Source: Oceanospirillales bacterium (GTDB taxonomy: Bacteria > Pseudomonadota > Gammaproteobacteria > Pseudomonadales > Endozoicomonadaceae). Taken from it: 64,000 bases of DNA. Shown in pieces: positions 46,579 to 57,406 of the stretch. Each line of letters begins with the position of its first letter. Positions within the stretch are counted from its first letter, which is position 1. The DNA lies in the NCBI GenBank assembly GCA_004762125.1, contig SIHQ01000006.1:124001-188000 (forward strand). Direction: 5' to 3'. The notes below the pieces were generated by a model, which saw nothing but the letters and a program-made list of their open reading frames with translations, was not told the DNA's origin and ran no database searches. The position numbers and the translations under genes are program-made.

Positions 46579-46758
46579 ATGATTAGGTCCATCATTGAAT
46601 CTAACCCTCTTTTCGTCGGTTTGAGCGACACACTTCAGCGTTTCTTCCCAAGGCTTAGCGCCAAAGACCAGAGGCTGTACCTAGGCGGGGAAGAAAGGGC
46701 GATTCGTGGCAGGAATCAGGTACAACTTATCAGGCATGTTCTGGTGTGGAAGAATTAA
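46579..46758 (+). pseudogene. possible transposase N-terminal scrap
   Basis: A 59-codon frame (FVGLSDTLQRFFPRLSAKDQ, RLYLGGEERAI) resembles the start of ISAzo13-type transposases (an LxxxxRRLxxAxEA pattern), then ends. The match is weak and from memory. It lies in a 770-base gap. Confidence 0.3.
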
Positions 46759-47146
46759 TCCTGTTCCGCTGGACTCGCCATCCGAATCATTGTTGATGAT
46801 TTCTGAAGCGTCGTGTTCTTCATTCATAAATAAGATTCACACACCGTATGGGCATCTGTTTCAACTTAGCCATTCACATCGTGAGTGATAGTGTCTGGCA
46901 AGTGGAAAACAGTCTGCAGTTCAGGGGAAAAATGGCTCATGTGAATTAAATAGTGACGGTCATGAGTTTTTTAAACGGTCTAGGGAAGTTATGGCTGAAA
47001 TAAGCAGAGCTGCTGTGACTGTTAGCGACAGAGAAATGCTCTATTTTATTCGGTGTATAAGGGATATAAGTTGGTAAGGTTGATTTCCTGTCGTTGAAAC
47101 TATGTAATGGGATACTGGCAAAAATTATAATAATAAGGAAGTCACT
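46759..47146. other. intergenic, promoter side of the chalcone-isomerase-like gene
   Basis: No convincing gene. A plus-strand open frame (46706-46888) has no family or binding site. AT-rich promoter-like sequence with a TATAAT-like stretch lies close to the next gene. Confidence 0.4.
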
Positions 47147-47773
47147 ATGCCACTACTGCGTTTTTTGACACTGCTGTGTTGTCTGTTATCTCTCAATACT
47201 TATGCCCTTATTCTGAAGGGCGTTGACATCCCCGAAGTTCTTCCTGCTGATGAAAGCCGCCCTGCGCTAAAGCTCAATGGTGCTTCAATGCGAGTTATGT
47301 ATTTACTCGTGGATGCCTACATCGGCGAACTTTATTTAGAGAATCCCAGTTCCGATCCAGAGCAAATCTTTGCTGATGATGGTTATAAGCGCATGGTCTT
47401 TCATATTATGACGCGCAAAGTCAGTGGGCGTCGTATAGCTTCCGTTATGAATGAAGCGTTGGAGTTGAATGTTTCAGCGGCAGAGCTGGAAGCCTATGAA
47501 GAGAAGCTGGATATGTTAACGGAGCTGTTTCAAGGTCGTTTGAAACGTGGAGAGCAGGGGGTGGCTGAGTACATTCCTGGTGTCGGGACGCGTATTATCA
47601 TGAAAGGTGAAAACCGAGGTATTATTCCAGGTAAAGATTTCTACAATGCACTTTTGACGGTCTGGATTGGTGAAAACCCAGTCAGTCGTGAGTTTAAGGA
47701 AGGCATTTTAGGACTGGCTCAGAATGACTCAGTCTCCAAAACAAAAAAGAGAACCAAGCGGATTGAAAAGTAG
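47147..47773 (+). CDS. exported chalcone isomerase-like protein
   Basis: A 208-residue exported protein (signal peptide RFLTLLCCLLSLNTYALIL). Recognisable family regions: LKLNGASMRVMYLLVDAYIGELYL, RMVFHIMTRKVSGRRIAS, EYIPGVGTRIIMKG and NALLTVWIGENPVSREFKEGILG. Bacterial chalcone-isomerase-like proteins share the plant enzyme fold but their role is not established, and plant-type catalysis should not be assumed. The C-terminus is a basic tail (KTKKRTKRIEK). AAGGA lies 8 bases before the ATG. Stands alone between the hisG promoter region and the rarD relic. Confidence 0.8.
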   Translation: MPLLRFLTLLCCLLSLNTYALILKGVDIPEVLPADESRPALKLNGASMRVMYLLVDAYIGELYLENPSSDPEQIFADDGYKRMVFHIMTRKVSGRRIASVMNEALELNVSAAELEAYEEKLDMLTELFQGRLKRGEQGVAEYIPGVGTRIIMKGENRGIIPGKDFYNALLTVWIGENPVSREFKEGILGLAQNDSVSKTKKRTKRIEK

Positions 47774-47809
47774 AAGTAAAAATAAAAAGAATGAGAAAAC
47801 TTAACTTTT

Positions 47810-48125
47810 TCATCTGTTAGTCTGGGCTGCGTTGAATGAGAAAATTAACAACGCGGCCCAGATAAAACCAAAGCTTATTTGAATGTCCCGCCCGAACGGT
47901 TCCCCATACACCCACAGCCCTAATGTTAATGCCATCGTTGGCGCAATGTATTGCAGAAAACCAATGGTTGTCAGTCTGATTTTTGGGGCCGCGGAAGTGA
48001 ATAATAATAGCGGTCTGAGAACGTAAAGGACGATTCCCTTTGCCATGTCAGCCATAACATCCAGCTAAGCCCTGCGGGTAACAGCAGCAAGGTCTCCAAT
48101 AGCAATAAAGATTCGATTCTGTTTG
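47810..48125 (-). pseudogene. rarD-type (EamA) transporter, C-terminal relic
   Basis: The minus strand reads LLLFTSAAPKIRLTTIGFLQ, then IAPTMALTLGLWVYGEPF and FGFIWAALLIFSFNAAQT, the last third of a RarD/EamA family transporter. In another frame just upstream it reads ETLLLLPAGLSWMLWLTW, the preceding RarD segment, so a frameshift near 48030-48050 separates them. The first half of the gene is missing. Not functional. Confidence 0.82.
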
Positions 48126-48364
48126 GAAAAAAAAATGCAACTTACTACTTTTATAAGCAGCGTGAACAAAGGCAAATAGTCTCGAAAAAAAACAGAACCT
48201 CATAGGAGGAGCGATTTTCGCTAGTTTGTTGGAATTATTAAAGACAACTTGAGCTGGACAAATCTTAGTATCAAGCAGAATAAGGGTTATGGACTTACAA
48301 CAGAATTTGAATGCAAAGTGCTCTATTCAAATACAATTTCGTTAAACGAATAAACTGAAAAACA
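48126..48364. other. intergenic next to murA
   Basis: About 240 bases of AT-rich sequence. No gene, repeat or RNA fold recognised. Confidence 0.5.
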
Positions 48365-48398
48365 TTCAATCTGGCGCTGTCTTGCGCCAGATTGAAAA
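48365..48398 (-). terminator. terminator of ibaG-murA
   Basis: CAATCTGGCGC (48367-48377) and GCGCCAGATTG (48384-48394) form an 11-base stem; on the minus strand a short T-run follows. Confidence 0.85.
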
Positions 48399-48405
48399 TA
48401 GTTGC

Positions 48406-49677
<1,272 letters not shown>

Positions 49678-49695
49678 TTACCTTTACCCGTCAGA

Positions 49696-49947
49696 TTAAG
49701 CCAGTTCCAGGCCTTTATTTTGCGCTTCTGCCGGTGTCAGCAGAGTCATGGTAACGGCATGAATGGCACCGCTGGCGATATGTGCATTGAGATGAGCATA
49801 AACCATCTGCTGACGCTTCACTGGCATGGCACCCTGAAACTGCTCACAGACAACAGTCACACGAAAATCACAACCTTCGCCCTCTACCAGCACCTTAGCT
49901 TCAGAAAAATTGTCTTCCAATAACGTCTTCACTTCAGTGGCTTGCAT
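49696..49947 (-). CDS. ibaG: BolA-family protein IbaG
   Basis: An 83-residue BolA-like protein of the IbaG/YrbA branch, which works with monothiol glutaredoxins in iron-sulfur trafficking. Pattern: VLVEGEGCDFRVTVVCEQFQ, PVKRQQMVYAHLNAHI and SGAIHAVTMTLLTPAEA. The Cys in GEGCDF and the His in AIHAV are candidate cluster ligands. It is normally the gene right after mlaB; here it has been separated from mlaB by about 13 kb. First gene of ibaG-murA in this arrangement, so it needs a new promoter in 49948-50268. Confidence 0.94.
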   Translation of the reverse strand: MQATEVKTLLEDNFSEAKVLVEGEGCDFRVTVVCEQFQGAMPVKRQQMVYAHLNAHIASGAIHAVTMTLLTPAEAQNKGLELA

Positions 49948-50268
49948 GCCTCTACCTCTTGAACCGTTTGTCCCGCCTACACAGAAGCTCTCTGGTTATT
50001 AACAGAAAACGGACATTATTGCGGGGAAATCGGGAAATAATATCGAACAATGACCACACTGACCAGCAACAATGGACGCCAGTGGGGTATGAGTCGTAAT
50101 AAGAGACTGACTGATACCTGCGGGTTCTGTTTTAAAAAACCTCAAATCAAAGAATAAAGACTCCTTTAGCTATAGATAAATTCCTCTAAAACAGAGTGCT
50201 TTAAAGCAAAAAAATATTATCGGGGAAACATGGACAGCTATGTTAATAGCTCAGGAGAGAGCAACTGA
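49948..50268. other. left junction of the inserted metabolic module
   Basis: About 320 bases between divergent ibaG and the small lipoprotein gene. This is where mlaB would be expected upstream of ibaG. No IS end, tRNA or attachment-site-like repeat was seen. AT-rich sequence near 50150-50230 could hold promoters. Confidence 0.5.
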
Positions 50269-50472
50269 ATGAAGAAGCGATTTCTGGTACTGGCGACAAT
50301 GGTAATTTTACAATCCATGTTGAGTGGATGTTCTGCACAATATCTATGGTACGGGTTTCTTCAGAGTTTGATACACGAGAACTGTCATAAGCTCCCCATG
50401 GAAGCCTATAACAACTGCATGGATCAGGCCGGAATGCCTACCGATATCGGTTTTGGCTTCCATCCTAAATAA
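50269..50472 (+). CDS. small lipoprotein
   Basis: A 67-residue protein with a lipoprotein signal peptide: FLVLATMVILQSML followed by the lipobox LSGC at about residue 21. The mature 47 residues contain two more cysteines (HENCHKL and NNCMDQ), which could form a disulfide. GGAGAG precedes the ATG. Family not recognised. It ends 9 bases before the convergent mmsB stop. Location is inferred as membrane-anchored in the envelope. Confidence 0.65.
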   Translation: MKKRFLVLATMVILQSMLSGCSAQYLWYGFLQSLIHENCHKLPMEAYNNCMDQAGMPTDIGFGFHPK

Positions 50473-50481
50473 AACAAGACG

Positions 50482-51363
50482 CTACTTAAGTTCCTGAATA
50501 ATACTGGAAAAATCTTTAGAGCCATTGCCTTTCTTCTGATGAGCCACATAAAGGTTTCTGGCATTACTACCCATAGGAATAGCAGAACCACTCTTTACTG
50601 CCATCTCTTCAGCCAACCCGAGATCTTTGGCCATAAGATCAACCATAAATCCAGGTTGATAGTCATTACTGGCAGGCGCTTTTTCCATCACCCCCGGATA
50701 AGGGTTATAGACTTCCAGCGTCCAGTTTCTACCGGAACTCGCCAACATAATCTCGGACAGTACTTTGGGATCAAGGCCGTTATCCACGCCCAACTGCAAA
50801 GCTTCGGACGTACCGCTCATCAATATCGCCAGCAGCATATTATTGCAGGCTTTGGCCGTTTGCCCAGCACCATGATCACCAGCATGGAACAGGTTTTTAC
50901 CCATAGCTCCAAGCACTTCCTTTCCTTGAGAAAATGCTGAGTCGGAACCACCACACATAAAGCTCAGTGTGCCTGCAGCCGCTGCAGCAACGCCTCCGGA
51001 TACCGGCGCATCGAGCATACTGAAGCCTTTACGTTCTGCTTCAGCCGCTACTTTTTTAGCCGTTTCGGAATCAATGGTACTGCTGTCTATCAACAAAGGT
51101 CTGGAAGAGAGCCTCTGCAAAAGACCTTCCTCTCCCAGGTAAACACTTTCCACATGCTTCCCCGCAGGCAGCATGGTGATGACGATATCAGCCTGTTGAG
51201 CAGCAGACAGTGCTGTTTCAGAAGAATCCGCACCAGCAGACACCAGTTTATCCACAACCGCAGGGTTCAGATCAAAAATCTTGAGTGAGTGCCCTGCCTT
51301 CAACAGGTTTCTGGCCATTGGTGCGCCCATATTGCCCAGACCGATAAATGCTACTCTTGCCAT
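50482..51363 (-). CDS. mmsB: 3-hydroxyisobutyrate dehydrogenase
   Basis: A 293-residue beta-hydroxyacid dehydrogenase of the valine pathway, oxidising 3-hydroxyisobutyrate to methylmalonate semialdehyde with NAD. Motifs: VAFIGLGNMGAPMARNLLKA (cofactor), DAPVSGGVAAAAAGTLSFM (substrate) and the catalytic lysine in GQTAKACNNMLLA. It is last in mmsA-acd-mmsB. Together the three cover isobutyryl-CoA oxidation and the end of the pathway; the enoyl-CoA hydratase and 3-hydroxyisobutyryl-CoA hydrolase needed between them are not in this window. Confidence 0.95.
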   Translation of the reverse strand: MARVAFIGLGNMGAPMARNLLKAGHSLKIFDLNPAVVDKLVSAGADSSETALSAAQQADIVITMLPAGKHVESVYLGEEGLLQRLSSRPLLIDSSTIDSETAKKVAAEAERKGFSMLDAPVSGGVAAAAAGTLSFMCGGSDSAFSQGKEVLGAMGKNLFHAGDHGAGQTAKACNNMLLAILMSGTSEALQLGVDNGLDPKVLSEIMLASSGRNWTLEVYNPYPGVMEKAPASNDYQPGFMVDLMAKDLGLAEEMAVKSGSAIPMGSNARNLYVAHQKKGNGSKDFSSIIQELK

Positions 51364-51441
51364 GTCACTCTTCCTTGCTATTCCGTCTCATTGTTGGCTT
51401 ATGGTTATCTATTTAACGAACGGGTCAATTTAACGAACCGA

Positions 51442-52602
51442 TCAACGGATTCTATCCAGTGTTCCATCCATCAGCAGTCGGCGTCCAATAATGACCCGCA
51501 TGATTTCATTCGTGCCTTCCAGAATCTGATGAACGCGGACATCACGAACATAACGCTCTATGGGGTATTCTCGAATATAACCATAACCACCATGAAGCTG
51601 CAGAGCTTCATTGCAGATATTAAACCCCAGATCTGTCGCCAGCCGCTTTGCCATGGAGCAATAAATGCTAGCTTCCGAGTCATTTTGATCAAGTTTGTAA
51701 GCCGCCAGACGAACCATTTGCCGAGCAGCGACCAACTCTGTTTGCATATCAGCCAATTTGAATTGAGTTACCTGAAAATCACTGATGGCTTTACCGAATT
51801 GTTTTCGATCTTTGCAGTATTCAACCGAATGGTTGAGTGCAGCCTGAGCAGTACCAATGGAACAAGTGGCAATATTAATACGACCACCGTCCAGGGCTTC
51901 CATGGCGATATTGAACCCCATACCTTCTTCACCCAGAAGGTTGGCTTTGGGCACTCGCACATTTTCGAAAGTTATCATTCGGGTCGGCTGAGCATTCCAG
52001 CCCATCTTTTCTTCAGCCTTACCGTAATAAACACCTTCGCAGTCTGCTGGTATGGCAATGGCACTGATCCCCTTTGGGCCATCCTGACCAGTACGGGTCA
52101 TCACCACCAGCAGGTCCGTATCACCAGCACCACTGATAAAAACCTTGCTGCCATTTATTACATAGTGATCACCATCAGCGACGGCTGACGTACGCAGTGA
52201 TGCTGCATCGGAGCCGGACCCCGGTTCGGTCAGACAGTAAGAGACCAGCTTTTCACCCGTCACCAGATCCGGACACCACTGCTCTTTCAAAGCTGTCTTG
52301 CCGTAACGCCCAATAATGTTGGTCGCCATATTGTGAATCGTCATAAAGGCAGTCGTCGCCGTACAACCTTGTGACAACTCTTCAAAAATCAGACTGGCAT
52401 CCAGTCTTGGCAAATCCAACCCTCCGATATCTTCAGGAGCGTAAAGTGCCATAAAACCCAGTTCACCCGCCTGTTTCAAAGCATCCTTGGGGAAAATATG
52501 CTCCGCGTCCCACTTTGCTGCGTTTGGAGCCAGTGCGCCTGCAGAGAAGGCTTTGGCGGACTCTATAAATGCCTGCTGATCTTCACTTAATGAAAAGTCC
52601 AT
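51442..52602 (-). CDS. acyl-CoA dehydrogenase, probably isobutyryl-CoA type
   Basis: A 386-residue flavoprotein. Family signatures: CLTEPGSGSDAASLRTSA (FAD-binding), GGRINIATCSIGTAQAAL, LQLHGGYGYIREYPIERYVRD and the catalytic Glu in QILEGTNEIMRVIIGR. Its place between mmsA and mmsB points to isobutyryl-CoA (valine pathway) or a similar short branched substrate; sequence alone does not fix chain length. The gap to mmsA is 36 bases, so same operon. Electrons would pass to ETF. Confidence 0.93.
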   Translation of the reverse strand: MDFSLSEDQQAFIESAKAFSAGALAPNAAKWDAEHIFPKDALKQAGELGFMALYAPEDIGGLDLPRLDASLIFEELSQGCTATTAFMTIHNMATNIIGRYGKTALKEQWCPDLVTGEKLVSYCLTEPGSGSDAASLRTSAVADGDHYVINGSKVFISGAGDTDLLVVMTRTGQDGPKGISAIAIPADCEGVYYGKAEEKMGWNAQPTRMITFENVRVPKANLLGEEGMGFNIAMEALDGGRINIATCSIGTAQAALNHSVEYCKDRKQFGKAISDFQVTQFKLADMQTELVAARQMVRLAAYKLDQNDSEASIYCSMAKRLATDLGFNICNEALQLHGGYGYIREYPIERYVRDVRVHQILEGTNEIMRVIIGRRLLMDGTLDRIR

Positions 52603-52638
52603 AGCACCTCCTGTTTATTCGATTCACTTGTGACAGTT

Positions 52639-54135
52639 TCACTTCAGATTAATAGTCAGGTTCAGCTGTTTGCTTTCGGTCTCCTGATAAGTCCATCTGG
52701 AGGTCACTGTCTTGGTTTCGGTATAGAAGCGTATAGCTTGCTTGCCATAGGCATGGAGATCACCCATAAAGGAACCTTTCCAGCCAGTGAAGGAGAAGAA
52801 AGGTAAAGGTACAGGGATAGGTACATTGATACCGACGTTACCGACTTCAATTTCATGCTGGAATTTACGAGCCGCACCACCAGACTGGGTGAACATGGAA
52901 GTACCGTTGCCATAAGGATTTCGATTCACCAGTGCAATGGCCTCTTCGAGCGTATCGACGGTGACACAGCAGAGTACGGGGCCAAAGATCTCTTCCCGAT
53001 AAATACTCATTTCTTCATTAACATCAGTAAACAGAGTTGGGCCCACCCAGTTACCATCAGGATATCCTTCAACCACAACATCACTGCCGTCCAACAGACA
53101 GGTAGCCCCTTCTGCTTTACCCGCTTTAATAAAGCCGAGTACCCGCTCTTTTGCTGCTTTATTAATCAAAGGGCCATAGCCCGCTGCGGAATCGTTCCAG
53201 GCTCCTGGATGTATCTCTGCTAACCGATCCTTAAGTTCATTCACCCACTCTTTACTGTCACCGACGAAGACAGCCACACTGATCGCCATGCATCGTTGCC
53301 CTGCTGCACCGACAGAAGAACCCACCAGACTGTTCAATACTTGCACCTTATTGGCATCAGGCATGATAACCGAATGGTTTTTAGCACCTGTCATACATTG
53401 CACCCGCTTCATGCTGGCGGTACCGGTTTCATAAATATGACGACCGACAGCAGAAGAGCCTACAAAGGAAGCCGCTCTGGTATCCGGATGTTTCAACAGA
53501 GTTTCGACTTGATCTTTACCACCGTGTATCAACTGAACCACACCTTTGGGAACGCCCGCCTCTACCAACAATTCAATGAGGCGAACAGGCGTCAGCGGCA
53601 CTTGTTCGCTGGGCTTAAGAATGAAAGTATTACCGCACGCTATAGCCAGTGGAAACATCCAGAGTGGAATCATGGCAGGAAAATTAAAAGGGGTTATGCC
53701 GACACACACACCCAGCGGTTGAACATAACTATTGGTGTCAACACCACCAGCAACATTTTCAGCTGTTTCTCCCATCATGCCGGATGGAATATTGGCCGCC
53801 TGCTCAACCACTTCAATACCACGCCAGACATCACCTTTAGCGTCCTCAAACGTCTTACCGGTATCCTGTGATAACAGCTCACCTAACTCATCATGGTGTT
53901 CTTTTAAGAGCGCCTGATAGCGCATCATCAAACGAGCTCTTTCCGGCACAGGAACATTTCGCCAGGTTTTAAACGCTTCTTTTGCACTCGCTATGGCTTG
54001 CTCAACTTCCACAGGTGTCGCCATGGGTACTTCAGCCAGTAACTGCTGAGTAGCCGGGTTAAGAACAGGAAGTTTTTGAGTGCTGGTAGACTGGATAAAC
54101 TCGCCATTGATAAAGAGTGGAACCTGATGAGTCAT
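52639..54135 (-). CDS. mmsA: methylmalonate-semialdehyde dehydrogenase (CoA-acylating)
   Basis: A 498-residue aldehyde dehydrogenase superfamily enzyme of valine catabolism, converting methylmalonate semialdehyde with CoA to propionyl-CoA. Signature regions: [46 protein letters not shown] and the active-site Cys in [17 protein letters not shown]. The PFNFP and [15 protein letters not shown] patterns are specific to this branch. First gene of the valine set, divergent from the LIV transporter operon. Confidence 0.95.
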   Translation of the reverse strand: MTHQVPLFINGEFIQSTSTQKLPVLNPATQQLLAEVPMATPVEVEQAIASAKEAFKTWRNVPVPERARLMMRYQALLKEHHDELGELLSQDTGKTFEDAKGDVWRGIEVVEQAANIPSGMMGETAENVAGGVDTNSYVQPLGVCVGITPFNFPAMIPLWMFPLAIACGNTFILKPSEQVPLTPVRLIELLVEAGVPKGVVQLIHGGKDQVETLLKHPDTRAASFVGSSAVGRHIYETGTASMKRVQCMTGAKNHSVIMPDANKVQVLNSLVGSSVGAAGQRCMAISVAVFVGDSKEWVNELKDRLAEIHPGAWNDSAAGYGPLINKAAKERVLGFIKAGKAEGATCLLDGSDVVVEGYPDGNWVGPTLFTDVNEEMSIYREEIFGPVLCCVTVDTLEEAIALVNRNPYGNGTSMFTQSGGAARKFQHEIEVGNVGINVPIPVPLPFFSFTGWKGSFMGDLHAYGKQAIRFYTETKTVTSRWTYQETESKQLNLTINLK

Positions 54136-54599
54136 AATGCATCCTGTATTTATTGTTATTCAGTTCAGGTGTTGTAATTTATGACAAACCTTACCTTAAA
54201 AATTAGCCTGTGTGTCAACACCTTCCTAATGACGCGTTTAAGTCGCAAGCTTCAGTTAAAAAATCAAAGTCATCTTATAAATCAGTTTTCTCTTAATTAA
54301 TAACGGTTTATGGGCTGATTTAAAATTCATTGCTCTCACTCCAGCTAACGACTACCTCTACCTCCTACTACCATGGTCGTAGGTAGTTTCACTCTGATCA
54401 GCATTTACCCAATACAAAGCCCTGTGCTAGCCTCAGTAGCGACTTAAAATAATAATAATAATAAATAATCAGGCTGATCTACATATGCAGTCCATTCTCA
54501 TTAGCCGGAATTGTTACAAAAAAAGAATGTTACTGAAAAATAACGTTCCTGAAAGAACAAAAAAAAAATAACAAAAAACAAAAAACAAAAGGCGTAACG
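54136..54599. promoter_or_regulatory. divergent promoter region, mmsA / LIV transporter operon
   Basis: About 460 bases with no gene. An imperfect dyad ACTACCTCTACC ... GTCGTAGGTAGT lies near 54350-54390 and may be a regulator site. An A-rich stretch (AACAAAAAACAAAAAACAAA) lies just before the ABC ATPase start. Confidence 0.5.
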
Positions 54600-55400
54600 A
54601 TGAGTCAAAAGGATCCTTTCCTTGTCATCGAGAATGTGTCCCTGGCATTTGGCGGAGTCAAAGCACTGACCGATGTAAGTTTTTCGGTCAACAAGGGTGA
54701 AGTCTTCTCAATTATTGGCCCCAATGGGGCTGGAAAAACATCCATGCTGAACTGTATTTCCGGACGATATCATCCGGGAAATGGTTCTATTCGTTTTAAA
54801 GACAAAGAACTGATTAACCTTAAACCCAACGAGCGTTCCGTTCTGGGGGTTGGCAGAACCTTTCAGAACCTTGCTCTGTTCGGTCATATGAGTGTTCTTG
54901 ATAATATTATGGTGGGGCGACATCACCTGCTGGATAACAATTTTGCCACAGGCCCTCTTTACTGGTTTTCCAGTGCCCAAAAAGAAGAATTAAACCATCG
55001 TCGTGAAGTGGAAGACATTATTGATTTTCTGGAAATATCCCATATTCGTAAAAAACAGGCAGGTACGCTTTCTTATGGTTTAAGAAAGAGAGTCGAACTC
55101 GCTCGTGCAATTGCTTTAAAACCGGATTTAATTCTTCTTGATGAGCCTATGGCTGGAATGAACCAGGAAGAAAAAGAAGACATGTCTCGTTTTATTCTGG
55201 ATTTAAACGAAGAGTTTGGAATGACTGTCGTTATGATCGAACACGATATGGGTGTCGTCATGGGCATTTCAAATCGTGTAATGGTATTAGACTTCGGTCG
55301 AAAAATTGCTGAAGGACTGCCCGATGAGATCATGGCTAACGAGCATGTAAAGAAAGCCTATCTGGGTGAAGAAGATGAATTATTAATGGAGGAGGCGTGA
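54600..55400 (+). CDS. LIV-type ABC transporter ATP-binding protein (LivG-like)
   Basis: A 266-residue ABC ATPase. Walker A GPNGAGKTSMLNCISGRY, signature LSYGLRKRVELARAI, Walker B LILLDEPMAGMNQEEK and the switch VMIEHDMGVVMGISNRVMVL. Sequence features are LivG-like. It begins a seven-gene set: this ATPase, an acyl-CoA synthetase, two permeases, a binding protein, a second ATPase and a second ligase-like protein. The stop overlaps the next start, so it is translationally coupled to the acyl-CoA synthetase. That mix suggests the cargo is a carboxylic acid, not an amino acid. Confidence 0.92.
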   Translation: MSQKDPFLVIENVSLAFGGVKALTDVSFSVNKGEVFSIIGPNGAGKTSMLNCISGRYHPGNGSIRFKDKELINLKPNERSVLGVGRTFQNLALFGHMSVLDNIMVGRHHLLDNNFATGPLYWFSSAQKEELNHRREVEDIIDFLEISHIRKKQAGTLSYGLRKRVELARAIALKPDLILLDEPMAGMNQEEKEDMSRFILDLNEEFGMTVVMIEHDMGVVMGISNRVMVLDFGRKIAEGLPDEIMANEHVKKAYLGEEDELLMEEA

Positions 55401-57406
55401 TGTCACTTACAAGCCTTAAATCAACTTCCTTACAATCTTCTAACTCAACGATCGTCGATGTAAAAATCCACGATACCTTTCCAAAAGTTCTAGCCTGGAA
55501 TGCTGAACACTTTCCTAATGATACCGCCATGCGGGAAAAAGAATTCGGAATCTGGCAAGAGTACACCTGGCTGGACTATCACAATAAAGTGAAATGGCTG
55601 GCTCTGGGCCTTAAGCATCTTGGTGTTAAAGATCATGAGGTCATTGCTATTCAGGGAGAGAACCGCCCGGAATGGCTTTGGAGCGAAATTGCTATCCACG
55701 CTCTGCGCTGCTATTCCATGGGTGTCTATCAGGACTCCCTCCACGAAGAGACTGAATACCTTCTTAACTTTGCTGAAGCGTCAGTGGTGATTGCTGAAGA
55801 TGAAGAACAGTGTGACAAACTGCTGGAGCTGGAAGAAACTATTCCCCACGTCAGACTGATCGTTTATTGTGATCCACGAGGCATGCGGAAGTACCAGGAT
55901 TCTCGGCTGATTGACATAGAAGACGTCATCGAACACGGTAAACAGATTGATTCCCAACTGCCTGATCTTTATCGTCAGATGCTGTCACTCACTACGGGTG
56001 AAGAACTCTCCATTCTCTGCACCACATCAGGTACCACTTCCCGCCCGAAACTGGCAAAGCTGCATTCTGGACATTTTCTGGATCATTGCTCTGCATACCT
56101 TAGGGCTGACCCAAAGAAGCCTGGTGAGAACTACGTTTCTGTATTGCCTCTGCCATGGATTATGGAGCAGGTATACGCCGTCGGTCAGGCCCTGATTCAA
56201 CGACAAATAATCAACTTCGTTGAAACTCAGGAAACTATGATGTCAGACCTAAGGGAAATAGGTCCAAACTTTGTATTACTGGCTCCAAGAGTCTGGGAAA
56301 ACCTGGCCGCTGAAGTGCACTCCCGCATGATGGATGCCCAACCTCTGAAGCAGAAGTTGTTTAAATGGGCCATGGACAGAGCGACTAAAGCCAAGGAAGA
56401 AGGTAAGCATTCGATTCTTGCAGACTGGGTATTGATGAATGCTCTGAAAGATCGCCTTGGCTTTTCCAATCTCAGTTCCGCAGCTACTGGCGGCGCAGCC
56501 ATGGGACCTGACACTTTCAAGCTCTTCCATGCCATGGGGGTGCCTCTGAAACAACTCTATGGGCAGACAGAAATGGCCGGAGCCTACACCATACACAAGA
56601 CTGACGATATCGATTATGAATCGGTCGGTATTGTGTTCGACAACGCTGAACTTAAGATTCTTGATCCCGATAAAAACGGTGTCGGAGAAATTATTTCAAA
56701 AACAACGGGCATGTTCACCGGTTACCACAAAAATCAAGAAGCCTACGATGAAGATGTTCGTGATGGCTGGATGCACACAGGTGATGCTGGCTATATAAAA
56801 GATAATGGCCACCTAGTCGTGATTGACCGAATCAAAGACATGGCAGAGACGGCATCTGGTGTTCGCTACTCTCCTCAATACATAGAGAACAAGTTGAAGT
56901 TCTCACCCTATATTGCTGAAACAGTTGTACTGGGAAGAGATCGTGAATGCCTGACGGCCATTATTTGCATACGTTTCAGTATTGTTTCCAAATGGGCTGA
57001 AGCCAAAGGCATCTCTTTTACTAACTACACAAACCTTTCCGCACAACCGGCTGTGGGAGCCTTGGTGAAATCGGCTGTCGACGAAGTCAATGAGTCTCTG
57101 CCGGAAGGCCAACGTATCAACAAATTCATGCTGCTTTATAAAGAGCTGGATGCTGATGACGGTGAATTAACTCGAACCCGTAAAGTACGTCGTAGTGTTA
57201 TTGCCGAAAAATACGCTGATATCATTGATGCACTTTATGGCGGTCAGGAGACTGTTGATATCGATACAATGATCACCTTCCAGGATGGTAGCCAAAGCCG
57301 TATTCAAACAACCCTGGATGTTGTCAATCTTCACACTACAGAGTCTTCTACAGAAAAAAGCAGTTTAAAACTCAACAATAAGAACGACTGGAGGCAGGCA
57401 TCATGA
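55400..57406 (+). CDS. AMP-forming long-chain acyl-CoA synthetase type ligase
   Basis: A 668-residue adenylate-forming enzyme. P-loop LCTTSGTTSRPKLAKLH, the GQTEMAGAYT core motif, and DGWMHTGDAGYIKDNGHLVV followed by RIKDMAETASG. N-terminal KVKWLALGLKHLGVKDHEV and length are like FadD/FAA long-chain ligases. It would activate a carboxylic acid with ATP and CoA. The open frame has a GTG at 55397, but ATG 55400 overlaps the ATPase stop (TGATG) and has GGAGGAGG upstream. It overlaps livH by 4 bases, so ligase and channel are coupled in translation. Substrate unknown. Confidence 0.93.
   Translation: MSLTSLKSTSLQSSNSTIVDVKIHDTFPKVLAWNAEHFPNDTAMREKEFGIWQEYTWLDYHNKVKWLALGLKHLGVKDHEVIAIQGENRPEWLWSEIAIHALRCYSMGVYQDSLHEETEYLLNFAEASVVIAEDEEQCDKLLELEETIPHVRLIVYCDPRGMRKYQDSRLIDIEDVIEHGKQIDSQLPDLYRQMLSLTTGEELSILCTTSGTTSRPKLAKLHSGHFLDHCSAYLRADPKKPGENYVSVLPLPWIMEQVYAVGQALIQRQIINFVETQETMMSDLREIGPNFVLLAPRVWENLAAEVHSRMMDAQPLKQKLFKWAMDRATKAKEEGKHSILADWVLMNALKDRLGFSNLSSAATGGAAMGPDTFKLFHAMGVPLKQLYGQTEMAGAYTIHKTDDIDYESVGIVFDNAELKILDPDKNGVGEIISKTTGMFTGYHKNQEAYDEDVRDGWMHTGDAGYIKDNGHLVVIDRIKDMAETASGVRYSPQYIENKLKFSPYIAETVVLGRDRECLTAIICIRFSIVSKWAEAKGISFTNYTNLSAQPAVGALVKSAVDEVNESLPEGQRINKFMLLYKELDADDGELTRTRKVRRSVIAEKYADIIDALYGGQETVDIDTMITFQDGSQSRIQTTLDVVNLHTTESSTEKSSLKLNNKNDWRQAS

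Noticed and set aside
46706-46888. 60-residue plus-strand frame in the hisG upstream gap
   Set aside because: No Shine-Dalgarno, no recognisable motif, and it overlaps another short frame that looks more like protein.
51289-52188. 299-residue plus-strand frame opposite the acyl-CoA dehydrogenase
   Set aside because: A shadow frame; the minus-strand enzyme carries all family motifs.
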